The notes: a model not told the origin generated them from the letters alone. 64,000 nt of DNA from Pectobacterium carotovorum (GCF_900129615.1 NZ_FQWI01000007.1:186001-250000), one strand, 5' to 3'; positions 1 through 8,215 are shown, numbered from the stretch's first letter. Program-made: numbers and translations.

Positions 1-1018
1 CAAATTGCAGACTGGCCTGATTGCTGGCGACCAGCTCGACGCCCGCACGATTCAGGCGCGAGATCACCACATCATAGTTTTGCTTCAGATTCAGTTCGCG
101 AATCTTGCGTCCCAGCACCTTCTCATTCGTCACCACTACGCGTTCAACGTGCAAATCCGTTCCGCGCGTCGAGAGCGATGTCTCAACTTCATTACCAATG
201 ACCAGACGCGCCTGCTCCAGATCGTTTTTCGCACCAACCAGATGCAGGTAATCGCCCAGTTGGATTAGCGTCTGCGGCGACGGCACCATCAGTTCATCAC
301 CGCGTTTCAGGCGGGAGCAGACGATGGTGTCGCGGTTCAGAATCGGCACATCCTGAATCGCCAGCCCTTGCAGATTGGTATTCGTCACCGACACATTCAT
401 CGTGTGCAGTTGCTCATGATTCAAACCGTTGCTGACTTCAAACTGCTTTGCCTCGTTCTCCACCGCCACGCGAAACAGAACGCGCATCAGCCACATCACC
501 AGTAAAATGCCGCAGATCCCCAGCGGGTACGCCATCGCGTAGCCTGTTCCCATCTGGTTCACCAATGCCGAACTCGACCCAAGATCGGTCAGAATCTGTT
601 GACCCGCGCCGAGCGAAGGCGTGTTGGTCACCGCACCGGAGAAAATACCGAGGATAATGGGCAAAGGAATATTGAGCAGTTTGTGCAGCAGAACGGTCAC
701 CACGCAGCCGAGGAACACCGTCAGCAGAGCAAACGCATTGAGGCGCAGGCCAGATACCCGCAGAGAGGAAAAGAAACCCGGTCCGACCTGAATACCAATG
801 GTATAGACAAACAGGATCAGCCCGAACTCCTGGATGACGTGCAACATGTCATCATTCAGTTGAATCTGGTACTGATGGGCAACATGCCCGACGATGATCC
901 CACCGAACAGGACCCCGCCAATCCCTAAACCAACGCCGTAAATCCGCCAGTTGCCGATCCATAACCCCAGAACCGCCACCAGCGCCAGCATACTCACAGT
1001 AAGTGCGATATCACTCAT
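1..1018 (-). CDS. yidE: YidE-like putative transporter, AspT/YbjL family (3' end outside window)
   Basis: Inner-membrane protein of the aspartate:alanine exchanger (AspT/YbjL/YidE) family; its substrate is unknown. The visible 339 codons begin [16 protein letters not shown] and run through several hydrophobic helices rich in Gly ([18 protein letters not shown]), then a cytosolic part with TrkA-C/RCK-C-like segments (around residues 190-339, containing [18 protein letters not shown]). The E. coli protein is about 550 residues, so roughly the last 210 are missing beyond base 1. The ATG at 1018 is chosen because it matches the E. coli N-terminus; an in-frame ATG lies two codons upstream. It lies downstream of ibpB as in E. 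coli. Confidence 0.9.
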   Translation of the reverse strand, partial: MSDIALTVSMLALVAVLGLWIGNWRIYGVGLGIGGVLFGGIIVGHVAHQYQIQLNDDMLHVIQEFGLILFVYTIGIQVGPGFFSSLRVSGLRLNAFALLTVFLGCVVTVLLHKLLNIPLPIILGIFSGAVTNTPSLGAGQQILTDLGSSSALVNQMGTGYAMAYPLGICGILLVMWLMRVLFRVAVENEAKQFEVSNGLNHEQLHTMNVSVTNTNLQGLAIQDVPILNRDTIVCSRLKRGDELMVPSPQTLIQLGDYLHLVGAKNDLEQARLVIGNEVETSLSTRGTDLHVERVVVTNEKVLGRKIRELNLKQNYDVVISRLNRAGVELVASNQASLQF

Positions 1019-1112
1019 GCCCATATCCTTTGCGGACGTTTTTATTGGGAAGTACCACTGCTGCTATTTTTGATTCTGGCAGAATGCCGGGGTGGGAAAC
1101 GTGGCGGGCAAC

Positions 1113-1144
1113 ACAAAACCGCGCCCGTAATGATACGAGCGCGG
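1113..1144 (-). terminator. Rho-independent terminator downstream of ibpB
   Basis: On the minus strand a GC-rich stem (10 bp with one mismatch, arms 1119-1128 and 1135-1144) is followed by TTTT. It lies just after the ibpB stop and before yidE, so it should end the ibpAB transcript. Confidence 0.6.
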
Positions 1145-1176
1145 GAAATCATCAAACAAACAATGCGGATGTCGCG

Positions 1177-1629
1177 TTATGACGCGTCGTCAGCAGTCTG
1201 CTGGTTCAAGGCCGGACGACCACCGCCGATGGCGATACGCTGAGGCTGCAAGGCTTCCGGCACGTCACGCACCAGATCGATATGCAGCAGGCCATTTTCA
1301 AAATGGGCATCGGACACATGCAGGTGTTCGGCCAGCGTAAAGCTCAGCGTGAAAGGTTTAAACACCAGCCCCTGATGCAGATATTCCACGGCTTTTTCGG
1401 ACGGTGCCGGACTACCTTTCACCGTCAGGCGCGGGCCTTCCACTTCAATATCCAGATCGGCCTGCCGGAACCCCGCCAGCGCGAGCGTGATGCGGTAGTG
1501 GTTGTCGTCTTTCTTCTCGATATTATACGGAGGAAAATCAATCGGTTCCTGGCTGCCCTGCATTGAGCTGGCTAATTTGTCAAAACCGATCCACTGACGC
1601 AGTAAAGGTGATAAGTCGTAGTTACGCAT
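1177..1629 (-). CDS. ibpB: Small heat shock protein IbpB
   Basis: Cytosolic holdase of the Hsp20/alpha-crystallin family. It binds unfolding proteins and inclusion bodies with IbpA and hands clients to ClpB/DnaK. The 150-residue protein starts [20 protein letters not shown], which matches enterobacterial IbpB. It has the alpha-crystallin beta-sandwich (about residues 35-125, including [10 protein letters not shown] and ENGLLHIDL) and a C-terminal QRIAIGG anchor of the I-x-I type. It lies 166 bp downstream of ibpA on the same strand and probably shares the sigma-32 transcript. Its ribosome binding site is inside a hairpin (see 1635-1656). Confidence 0.95.
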   Translation of the reverse strand: MRNYDLSPLLRQWIGFDKLASSMQGSQEPIDFPPYNIEKKDDNHYRITLALAGFRQADLDIEVEGPRLTVKGSPAPSEKAVEYLHQGLVFKPFTLSFTLAEHLHVSDAHFENGLLHIDLVRDVPEALQPQRIAIGGGRPALNQQTADDAS

Positions 1630-1634
1630 AATAT

Positions 1635-1656
1635 GACTCCTTCTAAGAAGCGAGAT
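1635..1656 (-). promoter_or_regulatory. Candidate RNA thermometer masking the ibpB ribosome binding site
   Basis: Directly upstream of ibpB the minus strand reads CTTCTTAGAAGGAG: the AAGGAG ribosome binding site is largely paired with an upstream CTTC in a short hairpin, and an extra CUC can pair with GAG. This resembles ROSE/fourU-like elements known in front of ibpA/ibpB. The pairing is visible; thermal regulation is inferred from family knowledge. Confidence 0.5.
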
Positions 1657-1795
1657 AAGTGATGCCCCTGTGGGCGTACCTTATGCCAGCCACGATGCCA
1701 TAGCTGGCGTCGTCCCCATTCGGCAGACGAAGCGTTCATTCACAGCGCTACCGTTTCAGGTAAAGCGCGATTCGTGCAAATAACGTGATGTTGGT

Positions 1796-2209
1796 TTACT
1801 TGATTTCAATCCGACGCGGCTTCATCGCTTCCGGCACGATACGTTCGAGATCGATATACAGCAGCCCGTTTTCCAGATTGGCGCCTTTTACCTGAATATG
1901 TTCGGCCAGTTGGAATTTACGCTCGAAGTTGCGCTCGGCAATCCCCTGATACAGGTAGTTGCGGGCAACCTGCTCACCGGCGTGGGCACCTTTTACAATC
2001 AATAAGTTGTCGTGCGCGGTGATGTCCAGTTCCTGCTCGGCGAAGCCAGCTACGGCAATCGCAATGCGGTATTGGTTCTCGTCAACCAGTTCGACGTTGT
2101 AGGGAGGATAGCCGCCGTTACTCTGGGTCTGGCCGGTTTCTAATAGATTGAACAGGCGATCGAAACCAATAGCAGAACGGTACAGTGGGGAAAAATCGGG
2201 GTTACGCAT
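1796..2209 (-). CDS. ibpA: Small heat shock protein IbpA
   Basis: Hsp20-family chaperone that associates with aggregates and works with IbpB before ClpB/DnaK disaggregation. It is 137 residues, the same length as E. coli IbpA, and begins [21 protein letters not shown]. The alpha-crystallin domain spans about residues 37-125 ([10 protein letters not shown] ... ENGLLYIDL) and the tail ends RRIEIK, containing the I-E-I oligomerisation motif. It is first gene of the ibpAB unit, with a sigma-32 promoter at 2326-2351 and a structured leader that hides its ribosome binding site. Confidence 0.96.
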   Translation of the reverse strand: MRNPDFSPLYRSAIGFDRLFNLLETGQTQSNGGYPPYNVELVDENQYRIAIAVAGFAEQELDITAHDNLLIVKGAHAGEQVARNYLYQGIAERNFERKFQLAEHIQVKGANLENGLLYIDLERIVPEAMKPRRIEIK

Positions 2210-2213
2210 AAAA

Positions 2214-2285
2214 CAGCCTCCTAAACATGCAGCGAGGATTTATTTTTACCTTCCTTATAAGGACAGGTTCACAGCCGGGACAGAT
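2214..2285 (-). promoter_or_regulatory. ROSE-like RNA thermometer in the ibpA 5' leader
   Basis: In the minus-strand leader, TCCTCGCT (2231-2238) can pair with the AGGAGG ribosome binding site (2217-2222), leaving a loop of about eight bases. Farther upstream another stem, TCCTTATAAGGA, is visible. A UxxGCU segment opposite the Shine-Dalgarno is the signature of ROSE elements, which melt on heat shock. The pairing is seen directly; the function is inferred from enterobacterial ibpA. Confidence 0.65.
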
Positions 2286-2325
2286 ACCCTGACGGCGTAT
2301 CGTTTTCTTCCGGCTTATTATCAAT

Positions 2326-2351
2326 ATGGTGACCCCCCTCAGACTTTCAAG
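2326..2351 (-). promoter_or_regulatory. Sigma-32 heat shock promoter of ibpAB
   Basis: The minus strand carries CTTGAAA (2345-2351), a 13-bp spacer, then CACCAT (2326-2331). This is close to the sigma-32 consensus CTTGAAA-N11-16-CCCCAT, including a fully matching -35. It lies about 115 bp upstream of ibpA, which fits the long leader containing the RNA thermometer. Confidence 0.8.
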
Positions 2352-2450
2352 AGGCAAAAAGGAAAAATCGCTGGGTTTCATGCAATATTCACTCACACCG
2401 TGGGCGTTATCACATACACTCAAGATAGACAGGCTTTGACCTCATACTGA

Positions 2451-2557
2451 TCGTTTAAGCACTGAGATACACGGGGCGACCACAGGAGTGAGGCGTCCCT
2501 GCGGGAACCTCCCCCTGTGTTTCCCCTAAAAACGGACTTAAGTGACCAGTATTAGGC
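2451..2557. repeat. Dispersed structured intergenic repeat, copy 1 (107 bp)
   Basis: The segment is nearly identical to 60694-60784 in the same orientation apart from an internal 16-bp length difference. It folds into a compound hairpin: outer arms ACACGGGG (2469-2476) and CCCCTGTGT (2512-2520), and an inner stem GAGG-N2-TCCC / GGGA-A-CCTC. No ORF spans it. It sits between the ibpA promoter and yidQ, ending 28 bp before the yidQ start. I do not recognise it as REP, ERIC or BOX. Confidence 0.75.
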
Positions 2558-2584
2558 TTTGACCCGCTCTGGCAGCGGTTCTTA

Positions 2585-2953
2585 ATGGACAGGAATATGA
2601 CCTTACTGAAAAGTGCGTTGTTCTCTTTCATCATTACTGGTAGCAGTGCGGTGGCAACCAGCGGTTGCTCCAGCGTGATGACGCATACCGGAAGCGATCA
2701 GGGATACTATTCCGGCACGCGCGCCAGTGTGGATATGCTGCGTGACGACGATACCAGTTGGGCGATGATGCCGCTGGTCGTTATCGACCTGCCGTTCTCG
2801 GCGGTTGCCGACACGCTGCTGCTGCCCTACGATTACTACCGCACAGGCAGCGATAAGAACAAACTGTCGACGCGTGAGCGCATTTCACACAGTGAAGAGC
2901 AAAACCAGACCGCCAGTTCACAGCTCGCCACCTCACCGCATAATCAGCTTTGA
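2585..2953 (+). CDS. yidQ: YidQ-like outer-membrane lipoprotein (YceK/YidQ family)
   Basis: Small predicted lipoprotein of unknown function. The 122-residue product has a hydrophobic N-terminus ending TSGC at Cys28, a plausible lipobox, followed by the family core DDDTSWAMMPLVVIDLPFSA and DTLLLPYDYYR (about residues 58-95). The Gln/Ser/Thr-rich tail is poorly conserved. It is divergent from ibpA and convergent with yidR, exactly as in E. coli. Residues 1 and 5 are both Met; the upstream ATG is used because no strong ribosome binding site separates them. Confidence 0.85.
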   Translation: MDRNMTLLKSALFSFIITGSSAVATSGCSSVMTHTGSDQGYYSGTRASVDMLRDDDTSWAMMPLVVIDLPFSAVADTLLLPYDYYRTGSDKNKLSTRERISHSEEQNQTASSQLATSPHNQL

Positions 2954-2988
2954 TAGCACCGCACTCGCCATGAACGCGCGCGTACCGG

Positions 2989-4290
2989 TTACGCCGTTGC
3001 CACGACGAAAAGCTGATTAAAACCGTCAATCTCCCGCATATACGCAATCTGTTTCCCATCAGGGGAAAAGACCACAGCATCCGCACTCGGTGCGCTGTCC
3101 GTCCGCGCTGTCAGTCGAGTAAGCTCCCCGCTTTTTGCATCACACAGCATGATGCTGTTGTCACACACAAACGCCAGAGAACGCCCGCTCGGGTGCCAGT
3201 TAAAGGCCGACTGTACGCCGTGTTCCGTGCGCGTTACTTGTCTCGGTTCACCGCAGTTCGGAGAAATCATCCACAGCTGCACCACACCTGCCTCATCCCG
3301 CATCAGGAAAGCAATCTCACTGCCGTCGGGCGAGGTACGTAGCCAGTGGCGCGGCTGATTCACCAGACCAGGATAACGACGCGAGTGCGTAAACGTTAAA
3401 CGCCGCTGCTGCACGCCTGCTGGCGGCGCAGGCATTGACGTTGCCGTCCCCGCCAGTGGCGCATCGCCCGCTTTGGCATACTCTTCAAGCGCCTCCGGCA
3501 AGTCGACGATAAAAATCTCAGGCACCGTTGTCCCGTCCGCCGTCCGCGTATCGCCAATAAACGCCAGCGCCCAGCGCTGCCGAGAACCATCCTGTCGGAT
3601 ATAGCCCGCCGTTCCTACCCAGCCTTCTTCATAGGCGCGATTGATCTCATCGCTGTCGGGCTGCGGTTGCGGCGTCGTTCTACTGACCAGCACACAATAG
3701 TGGCTGCCGTCATATTCACGCGGATGATTTTTCTCAACCATAACGTCCTGTAACGGCACGGCCACGCCCACGTTGCGCAAGTTCAAGGCAGGATCGCGCT
3801 CATGCAGCACATGATCGTTATAGGTAAAGCTCAGGCGGCTGGCATCCGGGCTGTAGACATGGACATGCGTACCACCGCGCAGCGCACCAGCCTGATAAGG
3901 CGGCGTAATGGAGAAGGCATCAAGCGTGACGGCTTCATCACGCTGACGATCCGCCACTATCGTTCCACGGCGATGGTGAAAATCATACTGCCACTCGCTA
4001 TCCGGATTTTCCGGCCCGTGGATAAAAACATAGCGCAGCGGTTCCTGCGGGCTACAGGTCACCACGCCCACATGCGCACCCGCCGTTGCCCGATAAATTA
4101 CCTCGGTTTTGCGGCTTTTCAGGTGTACTCGCTCAATGGTCAGCCCTGTGAATGAAGATCCATAAGGTCGGACGTCATAAACTAGCCACTCTCCATCACA
4201 TGACCAGCAATTAATGTTGGTAAGTTGATGACCAACAGCATTAAACGTTAGTTGAACTTCAGCAGACAAGACATCACCCCACTTATTCAA
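2989..4290 (-). CDS. yidR: YidR-like protein (DUF3748), predicted TolB-like beta-propeller
   Basis: Protein of unknown function. The 433 residues include repeated beta-propeller blades, for example FVCDNSIMLCDAKSGELTRL and AVVFSPDGKQIAYMREIDGF near the C-terminus, as in TolB/WD40-like folds. Conserved YidR signatures are visible: FIHGPENPDSEWQYDFHHRR, GALRGGTHVHVYSPDASRLS and YPGLVNQPRHWLR. No signal peptide is apparent, so it is probably cytosolic. It is slightly longer than the roughly 415-residue E. coli protein. Position beside yidQ supports orthology. An AT-rich gap of 214 bp separates its start from the DUF1471 gene. Confidence 0.88.
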   Translation of the reverse strand: MNKWGDVLSAEVQLTFNAVGHQLTNINCWSCDGEWLVYDVRPYGSSFTGLTIERVHLKSRKTEVIYRATAGAHVGVVTCSPQEPLRYVFIHGPENPDSEWQYDFHHRRGTIVADRQRDEAVTLDAFSITPPYQAGALRGGTHVHVYSPDASRLSFTYNDHVLHERDPALNLRNVGVAVPLQDVMVEKNHPREYDGSHYCVLVSRTTPQPQPDSDEINRAYEEGWVGTAGYIRQDGSRQRWALAFIGDTRTADGTTVPEIFIVDLPEALEEYAKAGDAPLAGTATSMPAPPAGVQQRRLTFTHSRRYPGLVNQPRHWLRTSPDGSEIAFLMRDEAGVVQLWMISPNCGEPRQVTRTEHGVQSAFNWHPSGRSLAFVCDNSIMLCDAKSGELTRLTARTDSAPSADAVVFSPDGKQIAYMREIDGFNQLFVVATA

Positions 4291-4431
4291 TATCAGTCAA
4301 TAGTTTGTAAATAAATTTCAGTTTTATGTATAACTTATTGTTTTTTATTTAAAAAAAACAAACAACAACCGATATTTTCATTCAAAAAAATAGAAAGACT
4401 CTCTCAATAACATCCGTTTTTTAATTCATTA

Positions 4432-4475
4432 GCATCGGCGTAACATTCTTCATATCGAAAGGGCAGCCCCCTTTC
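4432..4475 (+). promoter_or_regulatory. Conserved leader with stem-loop upstream of the first DUF1471 gene
   Basis: GCATCGGCGTAACATTC (4432-4448) is followed by a hairpin GAAAGGG/CCCTTTC (4457-4463 and 4469-4475). The same order and nearly the same sequence occur at 12427-12469 before the paralogous gene, with the stem kept although its length differs by a base pair. Conservation outside the coding region suggests a promoter or a leader RNA element. Confidence 0.55.
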
Positions 4476-4504
4476 ACCTATCAAACAGAAAAGGATAAGA
4501 CATC

Positions 4505-4762
4505 ATGAAAAACGTAAAAACCATCGCCGCTGCTGTTGTTCTCGCTACCATGACTTTCGGTGCTTCTGCTGCTGAATACGTATCTGCTTCACAGGCTCAG
4601 AACCTGGAAAAAGCGGGCGTCGTTACCGCAACTGCTCAGGACCTGAGCTCACTGCAAGCTCAGCTCGCAGCGAAAGCAGAAAAAGCGGGCGCTAAAGCTT
4701 ATACCATCACGTCTGCGACCGGTAACGATCAGCTGCGTGGCTCTGCGGTAATCTACAACTAA
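4505..4762 (+). CDS. Small periplasmic DUF1471 (YdgH/BhsA/McbA-like) protein
   Basis: An 85-residue secreted protein. Residues 1-22 are a Sec signal peptide ending in ASA. The mature part is one DUF1471 domain: ASQAQNLEKAGVVTATAQDL, a helix with repeated Ala/Gln/Lys, then AYTITSATGNDQLRGSAVIYN. Relatives (BhsA, McbA, YhcN) are stress-induced and affect biofilm or envelope permeability; which role applies here is unknown. A good AAAGGA ribosome binding site precedes the ATG. It has a close paralogue at 12501-12758. A strong terminator follows. Confidence 0.88.
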   Translation: MKNVKTIAAAVVLATMTFGASAAEYVSASQAQNLEKAGVVTATAQDLSSLQAQLAAKAEKAGAKAYTITSATGNDQLRGSAVIYN

Positions 4763-4838
4763 TCGTTGTTTACCCTGAATTTTTATCCCGCTATGCCATT
4801 ATAGAAACACCTGCAAGACATCGCGTATTACCCTCTTT

Positions 4839-4875
4839 CCGGCTTGCCTCCTCATCAGGGCAAGCCGGTTTTTTT
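4839..4875 (+). terminator. Rho-independent terminator after the first DUF1471 gene
   Basis: A perfect 10-bp stem, CCGGCTTGCC (4839-4848) and GGCAAGCCGG (4859-4868), is followed by seven T residues. It ends the DUF1471 transcript 115 bp before the convergent beta-glucosidase gene ends. Confidence 0.9.
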
Positions 4876-4989
4876 ACGCCTATGGCTCAGGTAGAGAAGC
4901 GTGGGTTTTATACGTAAAAAGAACGATGGGAAAGACGGGCGAGCGGTTAATACGGTGTGGCAGAGTGCCACACCGACGTGGATAAAGCC

Positions 4990-6402
4990 TTACGACGTTG
5001 AACCTTGAAAGCCATTCTCGGCCGCTGTCGCCGCGAACCATTTTCCACTTTTCTTCACCGTGCGCTTTTGCGTTGCCAAATCCAACTGAACAAAACCATA
5101 GCGATTCTTGTAAGCATTCGACCACGACCAGTTATCGATAAACGTCCACATATGGTAGCCGAGACAGTTGCTGCCTTCCGCGATGCCTTTGTGTACATAC
5201 TTCAGGTGTTCGCGGACAAAATCGATGCGGTAATCATCCTGAATCTGACCGTTGGCGTCGAAACGCTGTTCGTTCTCGACGCCCATGCCGTTTTCCGAAA
5301 TAAAGCAGCGCGGATTGCCGTAGTTCACCCGCAGGTTGGTCAAGATGTCATAAATGCCCGGTTCGTAAATTTCCCAACCGCGATAGGGATTCATTTTTCG
5401 TCCCGGCATGTCATAGCTGGAAAAGAACCACTCGGGCATAAACGGACTATCAGGATTGACCAGACTGTCGCGGCATTGGATTCGGCGCGGCTGGTAGTAG
5501 TTAATCCCCAGCAGATCGACAATCCCATCGGCCAGCAGCGCGCGATCGTCAGGTTGGCAGCTCGGCAGTTGGCCATATCGGTGCAATAGATCGACCAGTT
5601 CCTGCGGGTATTCGCCCCTCAGCGCGGGATCGAGGAAGCTGCGGTTAAACATCAGATCGGCGATGTTGGCGGCTTTCACATCGGCCGGATGTTGGGAGCG
5701 CGGGTAGGAAGGCGTTAGGTTGAGGATGATGCCGATTTCCCCACCCTGAGACTGCTCGCGATACGCCCTCACCGCCAGCGCATGTGCCAGCATCGTGTGG
5801 TACGCCACCGTTGCAGCACGCTTGAAGTCCACCACGTTCGGGTAGTGGAAATCATACAGATACCCGCCTTCCACCGGCACCACCGGCTCATTGAACGTAA
5901 ACCAGTGTTTTACCCTGTCGCCAAACAGGCGGAAGCAGGTCGCCGCATAGCCCGCATAGGCCACGACCACCGCCCGATTTTCCCAGCCGCCCAGCCGCTG
6001 CATCACCATCGGCATATCAAAATGGAACAGATTGATAAACGGCGTGATGCCCTGCGCCAGCATTTCATCAATGATCTGATTATAAAACGCAACCGCCTGC
6101 GGATTCGGTTCACCGACGCCATCAGGAATCAGCCGCGCCCAGGAGATCGACGTTCGGAACGTGTTGTGATTCAGCGTCTTCAGCAGCGCGATATCTTCAC
6201 GCCAGTGCTGATAAAACGTGGAAGTATCTGCCGGCCCAACCTGCTGATGAAAACGGCCGGGCTGCGTGGCAAACCATTCGTCCCACACGGTGGCGCTTTT
6301 ACCATAGTTGAGGCTTTCGCCTTCCGTTTGTGGTGCCGAACTGGCGCTACCCCACCAAAAATTCGTGGGAAAGCGAAAATCGTTCTGAAGATGATCGTGC
6401 AT
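4990..6402 (-). CDS. 6-phospho-beta-glucosidase, glycoside hydrolase family 1
   Basis: Cytosolic retaining hydrolase that splits phosphorylated beta-glucosides delivered by a PTS. The 470-residue protein has the GH1 N-terminal signature FPTNFWWGSASSAPQTEG, the acid/base Glu in HWFTFNEPVVP (about residue 175) and the nucleophile Glu in CFISENGMG (about residue 370). Length is normal for the family. It is the last gene of an EIIB-EIIC-hydrolase operon, 25 bp after EIIC. Plant aryl-beta-glucosides or cellobiose are plausible substrates, but the exact sugar cannot be read from sequence. The second GH1 gene at 23272 is only a distant paralogue. Confidence 0.9.
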   Translation of the reverse strand: MHDHLQNDFRFPTNFWWGSASSAPQTEGESLNYGKSATVWDEWFATQPGRFHQQVGPADTSTFYQHWREDIALLKTLNHNTFRTSISWARLIPDGVGEPNPQAVAFYNQIIDEMLAQGITPFINLFHFDMPMVMQRLGGWENRAVVVAYAGYAATCFRLFGDRVKHWFTFNEPVVPVEGGYLYDFHYPNVVDFKRAATVAYHTMLAHALAVRAYREQSQGGEIGIILNLTPSYPRSQHPADVKAANIADLMFNRSFLDPALRGEYPQELVDLLHRYGQLPSCQPDDRALLADGIVDLLGINYYQPRRIQCRDSLVNPDSPFMPEWFFSSYDMPGRKMNPYRGWEIYEPGIYDILTNLRVNYGNPRCFISENGMGVENEQRFDANGQIQDDYRIDFVREHLKYVHKGIAEGSNCLGYHMWTFIDNWSWSNAYKNRYGFVQLDLATQKRTVKKSGKWFAATAAENGFQGSTS

Positions 6403-6427
6403 ACGTTCCTCTCTGCTTCACTCGTGT

Positions 6428-7750
6428 TTATACGCTGGCGCTGGCTTCGCCTGCGGCCTGCTGTTGTTTCTCCTGCTCCTGTTTGAGCAACGTGCGCTCA
6501 TAGACTTTCAGGAACGGGTAATACATCGCGGCCGACATCACCATGCAGAGCAGACACATGATCACCGGGCTGAACGCCCAGTTCGCCGCCCATGATGCAC
6601 CAATCGGCGCAGGCGTCGTCCACGGCGTCAGGGAAACTACCTGCGCGATCCAACCGAGCTTCGTCGCCGTATAGGCAATGACAGCATTGACCATCGGTAC
6701 AAAAATAAACGGCAGGAACAGCAGCGGGTTCATGATGATCGGCGCACCAAACAGAATCGGCTCGTTGATGTTGAAAAAGCTCGGCACCACGCCCATACGA
6801 CCAATCGTACGCAGATGAACCGCGCGGCTACGCAGCAGCAAAAAGGCCAGCGGTAGCGTGGAACCGACCCCGCCGATCAGCAGGTAGTGATCCCAGAATC
6901 CCTGCAAATAAATATGCGGCAGCGGCGCACCGGCCGAAAGCGCAGCCTGATTCAGCGCCAGATTGGTCATCCAGAACGGGTTCATAATCCCGGTGACGAT
7001 CAGTGCGCCGTGAATCCCGGCAAACCACAAAATCTGGCAGATGAATACCGAAATCAGAATCGCGGGCAGCGAATCCGACGCCGAAATCAGCGGCGCCAGC
7101 AGGTGCATGATGGCTTCCGGGATAATCATGCCGGTCGCAGACTGGATGAACAGGTTAAACGGATGCAGCGTCGCGACGATGACCAGCACCGGAATGAGGA
7201 TTTCAAACGAACGCGCCACGCCAGTCGGCACCTCTTTCGGCAGGCGAATCGTGATATTGCGTTTCTTCAGCCAGGCATACACCTCACCCGCATAAATCGC
7301 GGTCAGAATCGCAGTAAAAATCCCTTCCCCGGAGAAGTACTGGGTGGAAATTTGCTTCTCGTGATAAGGCGCGGCCACCAGCAAGAATGCCATCAGCGCC
7401 AGCAGGCCGGTCATGATCGGATCCAGCTTGTAATGCTTGCCAAGGCTGGCCCCGATCCCCACCGAGATAAAGAAGGTCATGACCCCCATACTGAGGTAGT
7501 ACGGCAGCATCAGCTGTTCACGGTAGGCAACGGAGAAATCGAGCCACGCGCGGGCAAATCCCAGCGTGGTATCCGGTGCAAACGGCGGGAAGATAAACAC
7601 CAGCATAAACGAGCCGATGATCATGAAAGGCAGCGCGGCGATAAAACCATCACGAATCGCGATGATGTGGCGCTGTTGCCCTACCACACCTGCCAACGGG
7701 GTAATTTTTTGCTCGATGATATTCACCATCGACTGATAGAGGCCACTCAT
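6428..7750 (-). CDS. PTS EIIC component, lactose/cellobiose (CelB) family
   Basis: Integral membrane sugar permease of a phosphotransferase system. The 440 residues contain about ten hydrophobic segments and EIIC landmarks: IAIRDGFIAALPFMIIGSF near the N-terminus, WFAGIHGALIVTG in the middle and FFNINEPILFGAPIIMNPLL around residue 325, the sugar-binding loop. It overlaps EIIB by four bases, indicating translational coupling. It closely resembles the EIIC at 25220-26533, so both are probably beta-glucoside transporters. The Lys/Gln-rich tail after the last helix (KQEQEKQQQ) is hydrophilic. Confidence 0.92.
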   Translation of the reverse strand: MSGLYQSMVNIIEQKITPLAGVVGQQRHIIAIRDGFIAALPFMIIGSFMLVFIFPPFAPDTTLGFARAWLDFSVAYREQLMLPYYLSMGVMTFFISVGIGASLGKHYKLDPIMTGLLALMAFLLVAAPYHEKQISTQYFSGEGIFTAILTAIYAGEVYAWLKKRNITIRLPKEVPTGVARSFEILIPVLVIVATLHPFNLFIQSATGMIIPEAIMHLLAPLISASDSLPAILISVFICQILWFAGIHGALIVTGIMNPFWMTNLALNQAALSAGAPLPHIYLQGFWDHYLLIGGVGSTLPLAFLLLRSRAVHLRTIGRMGVVPSFFNINEPILFGAPIIMNPLLFLPFIFVPMVNAVIAYTATKLGWIAQVVSLTPWTTPAPIGASWAANWAFSPVIMCLLCMVMSAAMYYPFLKVYERTLLKQEQEKQQQAAGEASASV

Positions 7751-8076
7751 AGCGGTTGTCCTGATTTTTCGATCAGTGAAAAGGCAAAATCCAGCACGTT
7801 GTCACCGCGCTGCATACCGTAATCCATCATGTCTATCGCTGCCACGGGCACGCCTTTTCCCTCGGCTTTCTCCTTGAATGACGCCAGCATATATTTCACC
7901 TGTGGCCCCAGCAGCACAACGTCATACTTCCCGACCTGCTCGTCAAACTCATGGGCGGCGTAGGCGGCAATCTCAACGTCCAGACCACGTGCGCTGGCCG
8001 CCTCCTTCATCTTTCGCATTAAAAGGCTGGTGGACATCCCAGCGGAACAACAAAGCATGATCCTTTTCATTTTCAA
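7747..8076 (-). CDS. PTS EIIB component, lactose/cellobiose family
   Basis: Cytosolic phosphocarrier that passes phosphate from EIIA to the sugar bound by EIIC. It is 109 residues. The phosphocysteine motif is LCCSAGMSTS with Cys8 the likely acceptor, and the family signature DVVLLGPQVKYML follows about residue 55. It is the first gene of the operon. No EIIA gene accompanies it, unlike the second PTS operon at 23272-26855, whose EIIA may serve both. Its 5' leader carries a tandem repeat and LacI-type palindrome. Confidence 0.92.
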   Translation of the reverse strand: MKMKRIMLCCSAGMSTSLLMRKMKEAASARGLDVEIAAYAAHEFDEQVGKYDVVLLGPQVKYMLASFKEKAEGKGVPVAAIDMMDYGMQRGDNVLDFAFSLIEKSGQPL

Positions 8077-8090
8077 TACCCCGTCGCATT

Positions 8091-8154
8091 ACGTTATGAA
8101 TAAAAAGCGTTATGAATAAAAAACGTCATCAATAAAAGCATCGTGAATAAACAC
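8091..8154. repeat. Four imperfect 16-bp tandem repeats in the leader of the first PTS operon
   Basis: Units begin at 8091, 8107, 8123 and 8139. Units 1 and 2 differ only at their first base (CGTTATGAATAAAAA shared); units 3 and 4 are more diverged but keep the AATAAA block in register. The array starts 15 bp upstream of the EIIB start codon. It may be neutral slippage or a regulatory or translational element. Confidence 0.7.
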
Positions 8155-8201
8155 GGTCATTGGACATACATGCATTGGAAACACGCCTATGGAAACACAA
8201 C

Positions 8202-8215
8202 GGAAACCGTTTTCC
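8202..8215. promoter_or_regulatory. Candidate LacI-family operator upstream of the first PTS operon
   Basis: GGAAACCGTTTTCC is a near-perfect palindrome with a central CG, the form used by LacI/GalR repressors. Two further GGAAAC half-sites precede it (around 8176-8196). It resembles the palindrome at 26905-26924 beside the AscG-like regulator, which suggests that regulator may also control this operon. A weak CRP-like site (TGTGA-N6-TCATG) lies at 8275-8290. Confidence 0.5.

Noticed and set aside
6887-7822. Long plus-strand open frame inside the EIIC gene
   Set aside because: The translation is Arg/His/Gln-rich without domains and is antisense to a clear PTS EIIC; it is a shadow of the real gene.
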